The notes below the pieces were generated by a model. It worked only from the letters and a program-made list of their open reading frames with translations, was not told where the DNA came from and searched no databases. The position numbers and the translations under genes are program-made. From the NCBI RefSeq assembly GCF_000242615.2, contig NZ_KI912268.1:549857-611340 (forward strand): a DNA stretch of 61,484 nt. Direction: 5' to 3'. This DNA comes from Holophaga foetida DSM 6591 (lineage in GTDB: Bacteria; Acidobacteriota; Holophagae; Holophagales; Holophagaceae). Of this stretch, positions 35,876 to 45,324 are shown piece after piece. Within the stretch, counting starts at the first letter, position 1; each line of letters opens with the position of its first letter.

Positions 35876-36694
35876 ATGACCGATCCAGAAGAGAAGCCCT
35901 CCACCAGCATTCAGGCCCTGAACCGGGCCGTGGACGTCCTGCATCTGCTTCACGATCACCCCAACGGCCTTCCCATCCGCAGGCTGGCCAGCCTCGCGAA
36001 ACTGGCCCCTTCCACGACCCAGCGGATCCTCAGGAGCCTAGAAGAGGCCAATCTGGTGCTGGGCTCTCCCAAGGGGTACCGCCTGGGCCCGACCCTGACC
36101 CGTCTGGCCCGCTCCGTGCGGCCCTTCGATATTGTGAACATGGTCCACCCCACCCTCCTGCAGTTGGCCAGCAGCACAGGTGAGACCGCCAGTCTCGCCA
36201 TCCTCTCCCATGGCAAGGCCATCGTGGTGGACCAGGCTCGGGGCAAGCACCCGCTGATGGCGACCGCCAGCGTTGGCAGCTCGCTTCCGCTCCACGGCTC
36301 AGCCTGCGGCAAGGCCCTCCTGGCAGCCATGCCTCCCCAGGATCTGGAGCCCTACCAGACCAGGCTCGCCCTGGCACCCTTGACCCACAGGACCATTGTT
36401 GAATGGCCCATACTCCTGCCAGAGTTGGAAACCGTGAGGGAGCGGGGATTGGCCTTCGACCACCAGGAGCACACCCTTGGAATCTGCTCCATCGCGGCCT
36501 CGCTTCCCATGCAGGGAGCGGTCCTGGCAGCGCTTAGCGTCCCCATCCCCACCCGCCGCTACAAGGATGTCGAGGCGCAGGTCTGCGAAGCCCTGAAGGA
36601 TTGCCGTCAGAGTCTGCTCCGACGCTTGCAGGACCATTCCCGGAACCCCCTCGATGGCTGGGTCTTCCCAGGCAAGGCCGCAACCTGGGGCTAG
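35876..36694 (+). CDS. IclR-family transcriptional regulator
   Basis: A 272-aa regulator. An N-terminal winged helix (ALNRAVDVLHLLHDHPNGLP, then SLAKLAPSTTQRILRSLEEA) is followed by the IclR effector domain: LQLASSTGETASLAILSHGK, LPLHGSACGKALLAAMPP, and near the end RERGLAFDHQEHTLGICSIA with LAALSVPIPTRRY. The effector of this family is usually a small carbon compound. It lies 84 bases upstream of a phosphohexomutase gene on the same strand, which may be its target; that is inference from position only. Confidence 0.9.
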   Translation: MTDPEEKPSTSIQALNRAVDVLHLLHDHPNGLPIRRLASLAKLAPSTTQRILRSLEEANLVLGSPKGYRLGPTLTRLARSVRPFDIVNMVHPTLLQLASSTGETASLAILSHGKAIVVDQARGKHPLMATASVGSSLPLHGSACGKALLAAMPPQDLEPYQTRLALAPLTHRTIVEWPILLPELETVRERGLAFDHQEHTLGICSIAASLPMQGAVLAALSVPIPTRRYKDVEAQVCEALKDCRQSLLRRLQDHSRNPLDGWVFPGKAATWG

Positions 36695-36778
36695 GGTGCT
36701 CAGTTCCAGGTGTCGGAACGGCTCCCGGACGCTATCCTTGGAAGTTCAGCCCACTGCCTGTGGATAGAAGAGGTGTTC

Positions 36779-38485
36779 ATGTCCATCGCCGCTGCCCGCG
36801 ATTATCTGTCCTTCCCCCACCTGGAACCGGAACTCCGTACAGAGCTGGAAACCCTGGTGAAGTCGGCGGAGGGGGGCGATGCGGCCGCCTCGGCGGAACT
36901 GGTGGACCGTTTCTTCGAACCCCTGGCCTTTGGCACCGGAGGCCTGCGGGGCATCATGGGCGCCGGCCTGCGGCGCATGAACCAGCCCAACGTGCGCCGG
37001 GCCACCCTGGCCCTGGCGGAAGTCACCAAACGCCGCGCCCCCGAGGGAAAGATCGCCATCGTGGGCTTCGACACCCGGCTCCAGTCCGATGTCTACGGCC
37101 GGGAAGCCGCCCGGGTGCTGGCGGAGGCGGGCTATACCGTCTACCTGGGGGACCGCCCCCTGCCCACCCCCTTCCTCTGCTTCGCCATGCGCCAGCTGAA
37201 GAGCGCCTGCGGCGTCATCGTCACGGCCTCCCACAACCCCAAGATCTACAACGGCTACAAGGCCTATGACGACAAGGGCGGCCAGGTGGTGACCCCCTGG
37301 GATACGGAGGTGGAGGCTGCCATGTCCGCCCTGCCCCTGGTGCCCCCACCCCCCAGTCCCGAGGGCGATGCCCGCATCCTGCCCTTCCCCAGGGAAGTCG
37401 AGGAGGCCTTCATCCAGATGGCGGTGGACTCCCTGGCCCACCCCAAGGTCTTCACGCCTGCCAGGGTCCTGTTCACCCCCTTCCACGGCACCGGCATCGC
37501 CTTCGTGCCGGAGATCTTCAAACGGGCCGGACTGCCCCTGGAGATCTGCGGGCCCCAGGCCGTCCAGGACGGCAGCTTCCCCACCGCCCCCCGGCCCAAC
37601 CCCGAAGAGATGGCGGCCTTCAAGGTGACCATCGAGGAGGCGGAAAAGCTGGGCGTGGACGCCATCCTGGCCAACGACCCCGACGCCGACCGCCTCGGGG
37701 TGGTCCTCAAGCACGAAGGCCAGTGGATCCAGATGACCGGCAACGATATGGCGGGTCTGACCCTCGACTACCTGGCCCGGGAAAAGGGCGTGAAGGGCGC
37801 CGTGGTCACCACCGTCGTGACCTCCGACTTCCTGGCCAAGGTGGGAGCCCTCCACGGCATCCCCACGGTCTGGACCCTAACGGGATTCAAGAACATCGCC
37901 GTCTGCATGAACCGGCTGGAGGAAGTGGGCGAGACCTACGCCTTCGGCGCCGAGGAGAGCATCGGCATGTGCCTGTCCTCCGACCTGCGGGACAAAGACG
38001 GCGTTTCCGCCGCCCTTCTCGTGGCGGAACTCATCGGCCACTACAAGGCCCAGGGCCAGAACCTGGTTCAGGCCGTGGCGGCCCTTCAGGCCAAGATTGG
38101 AACCTTCTGCAACCGCCTCGTGAACCTGGAGGACCCCAAGCCCGGCGGCGCCCAGCGCTTTGCCGCGGCCATGGCCCGCATCCGCGAGGCCGGGCTCACC
38201 GTCTTCGCCGGGGAGAAGGTCGTGAGCTGGGAGGACTTCCAGACCTGCGAGTGGCACAGGGCCGATGGCAGCGTGGCCCCCATCCAGGACCGCCCAGAGC
38301 GCCCGGACGTGGCCCTGGAGATGGAGAAGAGCAACGTCCTCAAGTTCCGCCTGGCATCCGGCGCCTTTGCCGCCTTCCGCCCCAGCGGCACCGAGCCCAA
38401 GCTCAAGGTCTACCTCCAGAGCTGCACGGACACCGCCATGCTCGACCGCATGGAAGCCGAGGCGAGGGCGCTGCTAGGCTTGTGA
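36779..38485 (+). CDS. phosphoglucomutase/phosphomannomutase (alpha-D-phosphohexomutase)
   Basis: Enzyme that moves phosphate between C1 and C6 of hexose phosphates, 568 aa, the size of the PgcA-type group. Domain I: FGTGGLRGIMGAG and the phosphoserine loop VTASHNPKIYNGYKAY with Ser151. Domain II: metal loop NDPDADRLGVV. Domain III: sugar-specificity loop FGAEESIGMC. Domain IV: phosphate-binding loop FRPSGTEPKLKVY. The GAEES form is typical of mutases acting on glucose/mannose. ATG 36779 is chosen because AGAGGTG precedes it; the frame is open to 36710. It would link glycolysis with polysaccharide precursor synthesis. Confidence 0.92.
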   Translation: MSIAAARDYLSFPHLEPELRTELETLVKSAEGGDAAASAELVDRFFEPLAFGTGGLRGIMGAGLRRMNQPNVRRATLALAEVTKRRAPEGKIAIVGFDTRLQSDVYGREAARVLAEAGYTVYLGDRPLPTPFLCFAMRQLKSACGVIVTASHNPKIYNGYKAYDDKGGQVVTPWDTEVEAAMSALPLVPPPPSPEGDARILPFPREVEEAFIQMAVDSLAHPKVFTPARVLFTPFHGTGIAFVPEIFKRAGLPLEICGPQAVQDGSFPTAPRPNPEEMAAFKVTIEEAEKLGVDAILANDPDADRLGVVLKHEGQWIQMTGNDMAGLTLDYLAREKGVKGAVVTTVVTSDFLAKVGALHGIPTVWTLTGFKNIAVCMNRLEEVGETYAFGAEESIGMCLSSDLRDKDGVSAALLVAELIGHYKAQGQNLVQAVAALQAKIGTFCNRLVNLEDPKPGGAQRFAAAMARIREAGLTVFAGEKVVSWEDFQTCEWHRADGSVAPIQDRPERPDVALEMEKSNVLKFRLASGAFAAFRPSGTEPKLKVYLQSCTDTAMLDRMEAEARALLGL

Positions 38486-38565
38486 AAGAGGGGTGACCGC
38501 CCAGACACCGCCAAGGTGCGGAGCTGTCGCTTGTTTTTCCATGGAAACCGACGAAGGAGAAGCCC

Positions 38566-38748
38566 ATGACCTGGGGACCCTACTGGATGTTCTATCAGTG
38601 CACCACCTGCGGGAAGAAGTTCAGGCAGGCCCTGGATGACACCGACATCGATCAGCTTGGCAAGTGCCCGGCCTGCAAGATCAAAGGCGAGTTGAAGGCC
38701 GAGAGCAACAACTATCCGTCCGACGCCAACGACTACGAGATTGTCTAA
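38566..38748 (+). CDS. small zinc-ribbon protein
   Basis: A 60-aa protein with two CxxC knuckles, CTTCGKKF and CPACKIKG, 21 residues apart, which should bind one zinc ion. GAAGGAGAAGCCC lies just before the ATG, so it is a real gene despite its size. Its stop overlaps the TTG start of the RluA-like gene, so the two are probably translated together. No family with known function recognised. Confidence 0.75.
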   Translation: MTWGPYWMFYQCTTCGKKFRQALDDTDIDQLGKCPACKIKGELKAESNNYPSDANDYEIV

Positions 38749-39622
38749 CCAGGGCTGCACCTACACGGAACAGATCCTCCTCCGCTCCGATGGCTGCGCG
38801 CTCCTGGACTACCTGAGCGGGCGCTACCTCCACACCCCTGAGGGGGAATGGCGGGAGCGCATCCAGGCGGGACTGGTCCGGATCGATGGTCGGAGCATGG
38901 ATCCGGGAACCCCCCTGAAGCAGGGCCAGATCCTCACCTGGTCCCGCCCCCCATGGGAGGAGCCTGAGGTTCCCCTGGACTACGGTGTGATCTACGAAGA
39001 TGCCGACCTGGTGGCCGTGGCCAAGCCCTCGGGCCTCCCCACCCTGCCCGGGGCGGGCTTCCTGGAGCACACCCTGCTCCACCAGGTGCGCCTGCGCTTT
39101 CCCGGAGCCGATCCGATCCACCGCCTCGGACGTACGACCTCCGGCATCGTGGTCTTCGCCCGCAGCCCCGGGGCCCGCAAATCCCTCAGCCAGGCCCTGC
39201 GGGAACACAAGCTGGTCAAGGTCTACCGGGCTCTCGTGACGGGTTGGCCCGAGCTGGACGCATTCACGGTGGACGCCCCCATCGGCCCTCTGCCCCACCC
39301 CCTCCTGGGCACCCTCCACGGCCCGAGCCCCGCAGGCAAGCCCGCCGTGAGCCATGTCCGGGTCCTGGAGCGGCGCGAGGACGCGAGCCTGGTGGAAGTC
39401 CACATCGAAACGGGCCGCCCCCACCAGATCCGCATCCACATGGCCGTCTGCGGGCACCCCCTGGTGGGCGACCCCCTGTACGGCCCCGGTGGCGTATTCC
39501 TGCCCGGCGCCGTCCCAGGGGACGGGGGCTACCTCCTGCACGCCATGACCCTGAACCTGCCCCTCCTTGGCCTGGAGCTGGAGTGCCCGCCGCCGTACCC
39601 CCTCAAGGAGACCAGAGCATGA
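38741..39622 (+). CDS. RluA-family pseudouridine synthase-like protein, catalytic Asp replaced
   Basis: A 293-aa protein of the RluA fold: N-terminal S4-like region (LLDYLSGRYLHTPEGEWRER and VRIDG), then YEDADLVAVAKPSGLP, the active-site motif region, GRPHQIRIHMAVCGHPLVGD and PLYG. The family's catalytic loop is normally HRLD followed by xxTSG; here it reads HRLGRTTSG with Gly130 where the nucleophilic Asp belongs. The DNA (CGC CTC GGA CGT) is clear. Either it is inactive as a synthase, or it belongs to a subgroup with a HRLG motif, which I recall from some plant-type proteins. It starts with TTG overlapping the zinc-ribbon gene and its stop overlaps the DUF707 gene (ATGA). Confidence 0.85.
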   Translation: MSNQGCTYTEQILLRSDGCALLDYLSGRYLHTPEGEWRERIQAGLVRIDGRSMDPGTPLKQGQILTWSRPPWEEPEVPLDYGVIYEDADLVAVAKPSGLPTLPGAGFLEHTLLHQVRLRFPGADPIHRLGRTTSGIVVFARSPGARKSLSQALREHKLVKVYRALVTGWPELDAFTVDAPIGPLPHPLLGTLHGPSPAGKPAVSHVRVLERREDASLVEVHIETGRPHQIRIHMAVCGHPLVGDPLYGPGGVFLPGAVPGDGGYLLHAMTLNLPLLGLELECPPPYPLKETRA

Positions 39623-40386
39623 AACCGAGGAAGAACCTGGTCATCGTCTGTGTCGGCGATGACTCTCTCCACGAGGGCTGGTTTGAACCCAGCCGCCTTC
39701 GCCGGGCATTCGATCTGGTGCTGATCTACTACGGGAATGTCCCGGATCGCTTCCGTGATCGCTGCGAGCACTACCTCTCCCGCAAGGGCAGCAAGTTCGA
39801 ACTCCTGCGCCATGTGCTTACTGAGCATGTGGATCTGCTCAGCCAGTACGACGCCATCTGGCTGCCCGACGACGATATCCGGACCGACGCCGCCACCATC
39901 GCCAGGATGTTCCAGCTGTTCCACCGGGAGTGCCTGGCCCTGGCGCAGCCCGCGTTGAGCCCGGAGAGCCACATCAGCCATGGGATCACGCGGCAGAAGC
40001 CTCGGTATCTCTTGCGGTACACCAACTTTGTCGAAGTGATGGTGCCGATCTTCCGCCGCGACGTGCTCCTGGCGCTGCTGCCCACCTTCGGCACCAACCG
40101 TTCGGGCTGGGGCCTCGACTACTGGTGGTGCCAGCAGGTGCTGGACAAAGGCTGGGGCCGCATCGCCATCCTGGATTCGGTGCCCGTCACCCACACCAGA
40201 CCCGTCACCCCGAATGGAGGGTATTACAAGGCCATGAGCATCGACCCCGAAGCGGAACTCCGGGCGCTGGTCAGCGAACATGGACTTTCGATTGACCAAC
40301 GGACCCTTGGCAAGCGCCGAAGATGGTTCCACTTCCTGAGCGGCCCATGGAAAGCCTGGATTGCTAAATCCCTGCCGTACCGCTAA
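39619..40386 (+). CDS. DUF707 family protein
   Basis: A 255-aa protein with the conserved blocks of DUF707: VIVCVGDDSLHEGWF, FDLVLIYYGN, YDAIWLPDDDIRTD, LAQPALSPESHISHGIT, LRYTNFVEVMVPIFRRD, SGWGLDYWW and THTRPV. The PDDDI motif and the overall order resemble nucleotide-sugar glycosyltransferases, so a sugar-transfer role is a reasonable guess, but the family is not characterised to my knowledge. The ATG at 39619 overlaps the RluA-like stop. The longer open frame to 39244 is a shadow of that gene. Confidence 0.8.
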   Translation: MKPRKNLVIVCVGDDSLHEGWFEPSRLRRAFDLVLIYYGNVPDRFRDRCEHYLSRKGSKFELLRHVLTEHVDLLSQYDAIWLPDDDIRTDAATIARMFQLFHRECLALAQPALSPESHISHGITRQKPRYLLRYTNFVEVMVPIFRRDVLLALLPTFGTNRSGWGLDYWWCQQVLDKGWGRIAILDSVPVTHTRPVTPNGGYYKAMSIDPEAELRALVSEHGLSIDQRTLGKRRRWFHFLSGPWKAWIAKSLPYR

Positions 40387-40436
40387 GAATAAGGGTTTGT
40401 TCCCGTCATCCCAACCCCGGAACGCACCGAACGACC

Positions 40437-41957
40437 ATGACTGAATTGCGCCTTGAGCTGAATGGAATCAGCAAGCAGTACCCTGCCGTCAAAGCCAACG
40501 ACGGCGTGAATCTTCGTGTCACACCCGGGCAGATCCACGCCGTGCTCGGGGAGAACGGGGCCGGGAAATCGACCCTGATGAAGATCATCTACGGGGCCGT
40601 GCGCCCGGACGAGGGCGAGATCCGCTGGAACGGCAAGCCTGTGAAGATCCGGAACCCCCACGAGGCTCGGGCCCTGGGGATCTCCATGGTCTTCCAGCAC
40701 TTCTCCCTTTTCGACACCCTCACGGCGGCGGAGAACGTCTGGCTGGGCCTGGACCGGAGCATTCCCCTTGCCCGGGTCATCCAGCGGATCCGTGAGGTCG
40801 CTGAGGAGTTCGGCCTGGATGTGGATCCCCTCCGGCCCGTGCACACCCTGTCCGTGGGCGAACGTCAGCGCGTCGAAATCGTGCGGGCCCTCCTGGCCAA
40901 GCCTCAGCTCCTGATCCTGGACGAGCCCACCTCCGTGCTCACCCCCCAGGCCGTCGAAAAGCTGTTTATCACCCTGAACCAACTCTCCCAGCAGGGCTGC
41001 TCCATTCTCTACATCAGCCACAAGCTGAACGAAATCCGCACCCTCTGCCACCACTGCACGGTCCTGCGGGGCGGGAAGGTCACCGGCGAGGTGGATCCCA
41101 CCCAGGAAACCAATGCCAGCCTGTCCCGCCTGATGATCGGGGCCGAGCCCCCGGAACTGAAGCACCGGGAGGCCCACCTGGGCGAGGTGGCCCTGGCGGT
41201 GAAGGGACTGAAGCTTCCCAAGCAGGATCCCTATGGGACCAGCCTTTCCGGGATATCGCTGGAGGTACGCGCAGGGGAGATCCTGGGCATCGCCGGTGTC
41301 TCCGGCAACGGCCAGAACGAGCTGATGGCGGCCCTTTCCGGCGAGGATCGCCGCTCCCCCGAGGGCAGCATCGAGCTCTTCGGTCAGGACATCTCCCACG
41401 ATGGCCCTGACCCGAGGCGCAAACGGGGCCTGCACTTCGTGCCTGAAGAACGCCTGGGACGGGGGGCTGTTCCCATGCTCAGCCTGGCCCAGAACACCCT
41501 GCTGACCCGCCACGAGAGCGTTTCCCGCACCGGCTGGATCCACAAGAGCGAGGTTCTCAAGCTCGCAGAAAGCCTGATCCAACGGTTCAACGTGGCGGCC
41601 CCCGGCCCCCACGCCCCCGCCAAGAGCCTTTCCGGAGGCAATCTCCAGAAATTCATCGTGGGGCGGGAGGTGGACGCCGCTCCCCGGGTCCTCATCCTCT
41701 CCCAGCCCACCTGGGGGGTGGATGTGGGCGCCGCCGCCACCATCCGGGCCGAGCTCCTGGAACTCCGGGACGCCGGATGCGCCCTCCTGGTGGTGAGCGA
41801 GGAACTGGACGAGCTTTTCGAGATCAGCGATCGCCTCGTGGTGATCGCCCAGGGACAGATGTCACCCAGCATCCCGGCCCACGAGACCACCGTGGAACAG
41901 ATCGGTGAATGGATGAGCGGCCTCTGGCCCAGAGAGGCAGCCCATGTTCAAGCTTGA
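40437..41957 (+). CDS. BMP-type nucleoside ABC importer, double ATPase
   Basis: Tandem ATPase (506 aa) of a nucleoside importer of the NupO/YufO kind. The first domain is complete: Walker A GENGAGKST, signature LSVGERQRVEIVRAL, Walker B LILDEPTSVLTP. The second is degenerate as usual in this family: GVSGNGQNEL for Walker A, LSGGNLQKFIVGRE for the signature, LILSQPTWGVD for Walker B. It overlaps the first permease gene by 14 bases. Together with two permeases and a BMP lipoprotein it forms a complete importer, 50 bases after the DUF707 gene. Confidence 0.92.
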   Translation: MTELRLELNGISKQYPAVKANDGVNLRVTPGQIHAVLGENGAGKSTLMKIIYGAVRPDEGEIRWNGKPVKIRNPHEARALGISMVFQHFSLFDTLTAAENVWLGLDRSIPLARVIQRIREVAEEFGLDVDPLRPVHTLSVGERQRVEIVRALLAKPQLLILDEPTSVLTPQAVEKLFITLNQLSQQGCSILYISHKLNEIRTLCHHCTVLRGGKVTGEVDPTQETNASLSRLMIGAEPPELKHREAHLGEVALAVKGLKLPKQDPYGTSLSGISLEVRAGEILGIAGVSGNGQNELMAALSGEDRRSPEGSIELFGQDISHDGPDPRRKRGLHFVPEERLGRGAVPMLSLAQNTLLTRHESVSRTGWIHKSEVLKLAESLIQRFNVAAPGPHAPAKSLSGGNLQKFIVGREVDAAPRVLILSQPTWGVDVGAAATIRAELLELRDAGCALLVVSEELDELFEISDRLVVIAQGQMSPSIPAHETTVEQIGEWMSGLWPREAAHVQA

Positions 41958-43029
41958 GGCCCGCCCCCAGCCCTCCCGCCTCATGTCCTGCGCCTCGCCG
42001 CTGATCGCACTGGCCATCACGGTGCTCATCGGGGTCTGCCTGTTCATCTGGCTTGGCAAGGATCCCGTCAAGGGCCTTGAGATCTTCTTCGTCGAACCCC
42101 TGAAGAATGCCCAGGCCATCTCCGAACTGGCAGTGAAAGCCGTGCCCCTGCTGCTCATCGCCCTGGGCCTCGCGGTCTGCGTCCGCGCCAATGTCTGGAA
42201 CATCGGGGCCGAGGGACAGTATCTCCTGGGTGCCGTCGCAGCAAGCTGGGTGGCCATGCAGGCAGGTCCAGGCACGGGACGCTGGATCGTTGTGGCGATC
42301 CTGCTGGCCGGCGTCATCGGAGGCGCCATCTGGTCCGGCATCGTAGCCTTCCTCAAGGACCGCTTCAACGCCAACGAGATCCTGGTGAGCCTCATGCTGG
42401 TCTATGTGGGCCAGCAGCTCCTGGATTTCCTGGTCTACGGCCCCTGGAAGGATCCCGACGGCTACAACTTCCCCCAGACCATCACCTTCCTGTCCGTGAC
42501 CAAGATCCCCCGCCTGATGGTGGGCTACCGGGCCAACATCGGCGTCATCATCGCCATCGTGGCAGTGGCCGCCCTTTGGGTCTTCCTCTTCCGAACCTAC
42601 CGGGGTTTCCAACTCCAGGTGGGGGGCATGGCTCCCGCCGCCGCCCGCTACGCAGGCTTTTCTTCCCGTTCGGCCCTCTGGATCGGACTCCTGATCTCCG
42701 GGGGCATGGCCGGTCTGGCGGGCGCCCTTGAGGTGGCCGGTCCCATGGGCCAGCTCACCCCCTACCTCTCCGTGGGCTACGGATTCGCCGCCATCATCGT
42801 GGCCTTCGTCGGACGCCTGCATCCCGTGGGCATCGTCTTCTCAAGCCTCCTGATGAGCCTGTTCTATATCGGGGGGGAGCTGGCCCAGTCCCGTCTCGGG
42901 CTTCCCAAGGCCATGACCAGCGTCTTCCAGGGCCTGCTCCTGTTCACCCTACTGGGCTGCGATACCCTGATCCTCAACCGTCTGCGCTGGATCGGGGTCG
43001 GCAAGCCCAAGCATAGCGAGGAGGCGTGA
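41944..43029 (+). CDS. BMP-type nucleoside ABC importer permease (YufP-like)
   Basis: First inner-membrane permease of the importer, 361 aa, with about ten hydrophobic segments. Family marks are LGLAVCVRANVWNIGAEGQY, AFLKDRFNANEILVSLMLVY and a final gated segment VGYGFAAIIVAFVGRLHPVG. It partners with the next protein as a heterodimer. ATG 41944 lies inside the ATPase gene's end; the stop overlaps the next start (TGATG). Confidence 0.9.
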   Translation: MFKLEARPQPSRLMSCASPLIALAITVLIGVCLFIWLGKDPVKGLEIFFVEPLKNAQAISELAVKAVPLLLIALGLAVCVRANVWNIGAEGQYLLGAVAASWVAMQAGPGTGRWIVVAILLAGVIGGAIWSGIVAFLKDRFNANEILVSLMLVYVGQQLLDFLVYGPWKDPDGYNFPQTITFLSVTKIPRLMVGYRANIGVIIAIVAVAALWVFLFRTYRGFQLQVGGMAPAAARYAGFSSRSALWIGLLISGGMAGLAGALEVAGPMGQLTPYLSVGYGFAAIIVAFVGRLHPVGIVFSSLLMSLFYIGGELAQSRLGLPKAMTSVFQGLLLFTLLGCDTLILNRLRWIGVGKPKHSEEA

Positions 43030-43949
43030 TGGAATCCTGGGCTCTTCAGGCCGCCGCCACCCTGAACGCCGGGACGGTCCTGGCCCTGGCCGGGCTGGGT
43101 CTCCTCATCAATGAGCGGGCGGGCATCGTCAACCTCGGCGCCGAGGGCATCATGCTCATGGCGGCCTTCGCGGGCTTCGCCACGGGGGTCCACACCGGCA
43201 GCGATCTCATGGGCTTCCTGGCGGGGGGTGCCATGGGCGCCGTGCTCGCCGCGACCCTCGGCTACCTGGTGATCTGGCTCAATGCCAACCAGTACGCCAC
43301 GGGCTTGGCCCTTTCCCTGTTCGGTTCCGGCTTCTCGGCTTTCGCAGGCATCAAGTACACCCAGGAGAAGCTTGGTCCCCGGCCCCACTTCGAGATCCCC
43401 GGTCTGTCCAAGATTCCCTTCCTGGGGACAGCACTCTTCAAGCAGCACCCCATGGTCTACCTGGCCATCGCCCTGGCCGTGGTCATCGCCTGGTTCCTCT
43501 ATCGGTCCCGTTCGGGGCTGGTGCTTCGCGCCATCGGGGAAAACCCGGAATCGGCCCACGCCCTGGGCTATCCTGTGCGCAGGATCCGCCTGGCTGCTGT
43601 CGTCACGGGCGGTGCCCTCTGCGGCCTGGCCGGGGCCTACCTCTCGGTGATCTACACCCCCCTCTGGGTCGAGGGCATGGTCTCCGGCAAGGGCTGGATC
43701 GCCCTGGCCCTCACGACCTTCGCCACCTGGCGGCCCGGTCGGATCCTGCTGGGCGCCTACCTCTTCGGGGGCGTCACCATGCTCCAGTTCCACCTCCAGG
43801 GGCAGGGGGTCCAGATCCCCAGCCAGTTCCTGACCATGCTGCCCTACCTGGCCACCATCGCGGTGCTGGTGCTCATCTCCAGGAACCCGGCCTGGATCCG
43901 TGCCAACATGCCCGCCTCCCTGGGCAAGGCCTTCTTCCCGGAGGGCTGA
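43029..43949 (+). CDS. BMP-type nucleoside ABC importer permease (YufQ-like)
   Basis: Second inner-membrane permease, about 306 aa, with about eight hydrophobic segments. It has the typical LINERAGIVNLGAEGIMLMA, LVIWLNANQYATGLALSLFG, SGLVLRAIGENPESAHALGY and SGKGWIALALTTFATWRPGR segments (YufQ family). GAGGAGG precedes the ATG at 43029; GTG 43026 is an alternative. It is 90 bases upstream of the binding-lipoprotein gene. Confidence 0.9.
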   Translation: MESWALQAAATLNAGTVLALAGLGLLINERAGIVNLGAEGIMLMAAFAGFATGVHTGSDLMGFLAGGAMGAVLAATLGYLVIWLNANQYATGLALSLFGSGFSAFAGIKYTQEKLGPRPHFEIPGLSKIPFLGTALFKQHPMVYLAIALAVVIAWFLYRSRSGLVLRAIGENPESAHALGYPVRRIRLAAVVTGGALCGLAGAYLSVIYTPLWVEGMVSGKGWIALALTTFATWRPGRILLGAYLFGGVTMLQFHLQGQGVQIPSQFLTMLPYLATIAVLVLISRNPAWIRANMPASLGKAFFPEG

Positions 43950-44039
43950 TCGGGTCGAGGTGAAGGCGTGACACTGGAGCCGCCCGGGTTCATAATCCTG
44001 GGTTGATCCTCACAACTCAACCCATCCCGGAGCCCAACC

Positions 44040-45164
44040 ATGCGCCCATCCCGAACGAGCCTGCTTTGCAAGCTGGTCGCTTGCACTGCCGTGGCAGCCA
44101 CTGCCTTCATCGGCTGCGACAAGAAGAAGGAAGCCCCCGCCGAACCTGCCAAGCCCCAGGCCTTCAAGGTCGCCTTCGCCTACGTCGGCCCCGTAGGCGA
44201 CGGCGGCTGGACCTTCGCCCATGACAACGCCCGCAAGGCGCTGGAGAAGGAGTTGGGCGACAAGATCCAGACGACCTTCGTGGAGAAGGTCCCCGAGGGC
44301 GCCGATGCCGAGCGTGTCTTCCGCGATCTGGCCAGCCAGGGCAACACCCTGATCTTCGGCACCACCTTCGGCTACATGGAGCCCATGCTCAAGGCCGCCG
44401 CCGACCTCAAGAACGTCAAGTTCGAGCACGCCACGGGCTACAAGACCGCCGAGAACCTCCGCACCTACGACAGCCGCACCTATGAAGGCGCCTACATGGC
44501 CGGTGTCCTGGCTGGCGGCATGACCAAGACCAATACCCTGGGCGTGGTGGGCTCCATCCCCATCCCCGAGGTGATCCGCAACATCAACTCCTTCACCCTG
44601 GGCGCCCAGAGCGTGAATCCCAGGATCAAGACCAAGGTGGTCTGGGTCAACGCCTGGTTCGATCCCCCGAAGGAAACCGAAGCCGCCCAGTCCCTGCTCA
44701 ACCAGGGCGTGGATGTGCTGATGCAGAACACCGATTCCAGCGCCGTGCTCCAGGCCGCCGAGAAGGCCGGGAAGTATGGCATCGGCTGGGATTCCGACAT
44801 GCACGCCTATGGCCCCAAGGCCCACCTGGCTTCCGCTGTCGCCAACTGGGCGCCCTACTACATCAAGGCCACCAAGGACGCCATGGAAGGCAAGTGGACC
44901 ACCGGCAAGGCCTGGTGGGGCGTGAAGGAAGGCGCCATCGATCTCGTCTCAATCTCCGACAAGGTCCCCGCGGACCTCAAGGCCAAGGTCGAGAAGGTCA
45001 AGGCCGGCCTGAAGGATGGCAGCCATGTCATCTGGCAGGGCCCCATCCAGGACAACACCGGCAAGGAAGTCCTGGCCAAGGGCAAGGTGGCTGACGACGA
45101 ATGGCTCGGCGGCATCAAGTTCTTCGTCAAGGGCGTGGACGCCAAGGTTCCCGGCGGAAAGTAG
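44040..45164 (+). CDS. BMP-family nucleoside-binding lipoprotein
   Basis: Substrate-binding component of the importer, 374 aa. A lipoprotein signal (ACTAVAATAFIGC) is followed by a mature BMP domain: FKVAFAYVGPVGDGGWTFAH, FVEKVPEGADAERVFRDLAS, NTLIFGTTFGYMEPMLKAAA, YEGAYMAGVLAGGMTKTNTL and IGWDSDMHAYGPKAHLASAV. The family (BmpA, Med, PnrA) binds purine nucleosides or related bases. GGAG lies before the ATG. A deaminase for adenine/adenosine is the next gene, matching purine uptake and salvage. A strong terminator follows. Confidence 0.92.
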   Translation: MRPSRTSLLCKLVACTAVAATAFIGCDKKKEAPAEPAKPQAFKVAFAYVGPVGDGGWTFAHDNARKALEKELGDKIQTTFVEKVPEGADAERVFRDLASQGNTLIFGTTFGYMEPMLKAAADLKNVKFEHATGYKTAENLRTYDSRTYEGAYMAGVLAGGMTKTNTLGVVGSIPIPEVIRNINSFTLGAQSVNPRIKTKVVWVNAWFDPPKETEAAQSLLNQGVDVLMQNTDSSAVLQAAEKAGKYGIGWDSDMHAYGPKAHLASAVANWAPYYIKATKDAMEGKWTTGKAWWGVKEGAIDLVSISDKVPADLKAKVEKVKAGLKDGSHVIWQGPIQDNTGKEVLAKGKVADDEWLGGIKFFVKGVDAKVPGGK

Positions 45165-45186
45165 AACCGGGCTCAAGCACTGAACA

Positions 45187-45225
45187 GCGGCGCAGATGGG
45201 CTGACCCATTTGCGCCGCCGTTTTC
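45187..45225 (+). terminator. Rho-independent terminator of the nucleoside importer operon
   Basis: GCGGCGCAGATGGG (45187-45200) pairs with CCCATTTGCGCCGC (45205-45218), 13 of 14, with a CTGA loop, then GTTTTC. It lies 22 bases after the lipoprotein stop. Confidence 0.88.
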
Positions 45226-45324
45226 ATGTCATTGACCAGGAACCTTCCATCAAATGAAATTGGGAGGTGCGGCCCCCCCAGCTGCTCATGGGCTGACAAA
45301 CGCCTCCGGTTTGCCATCCTATTC

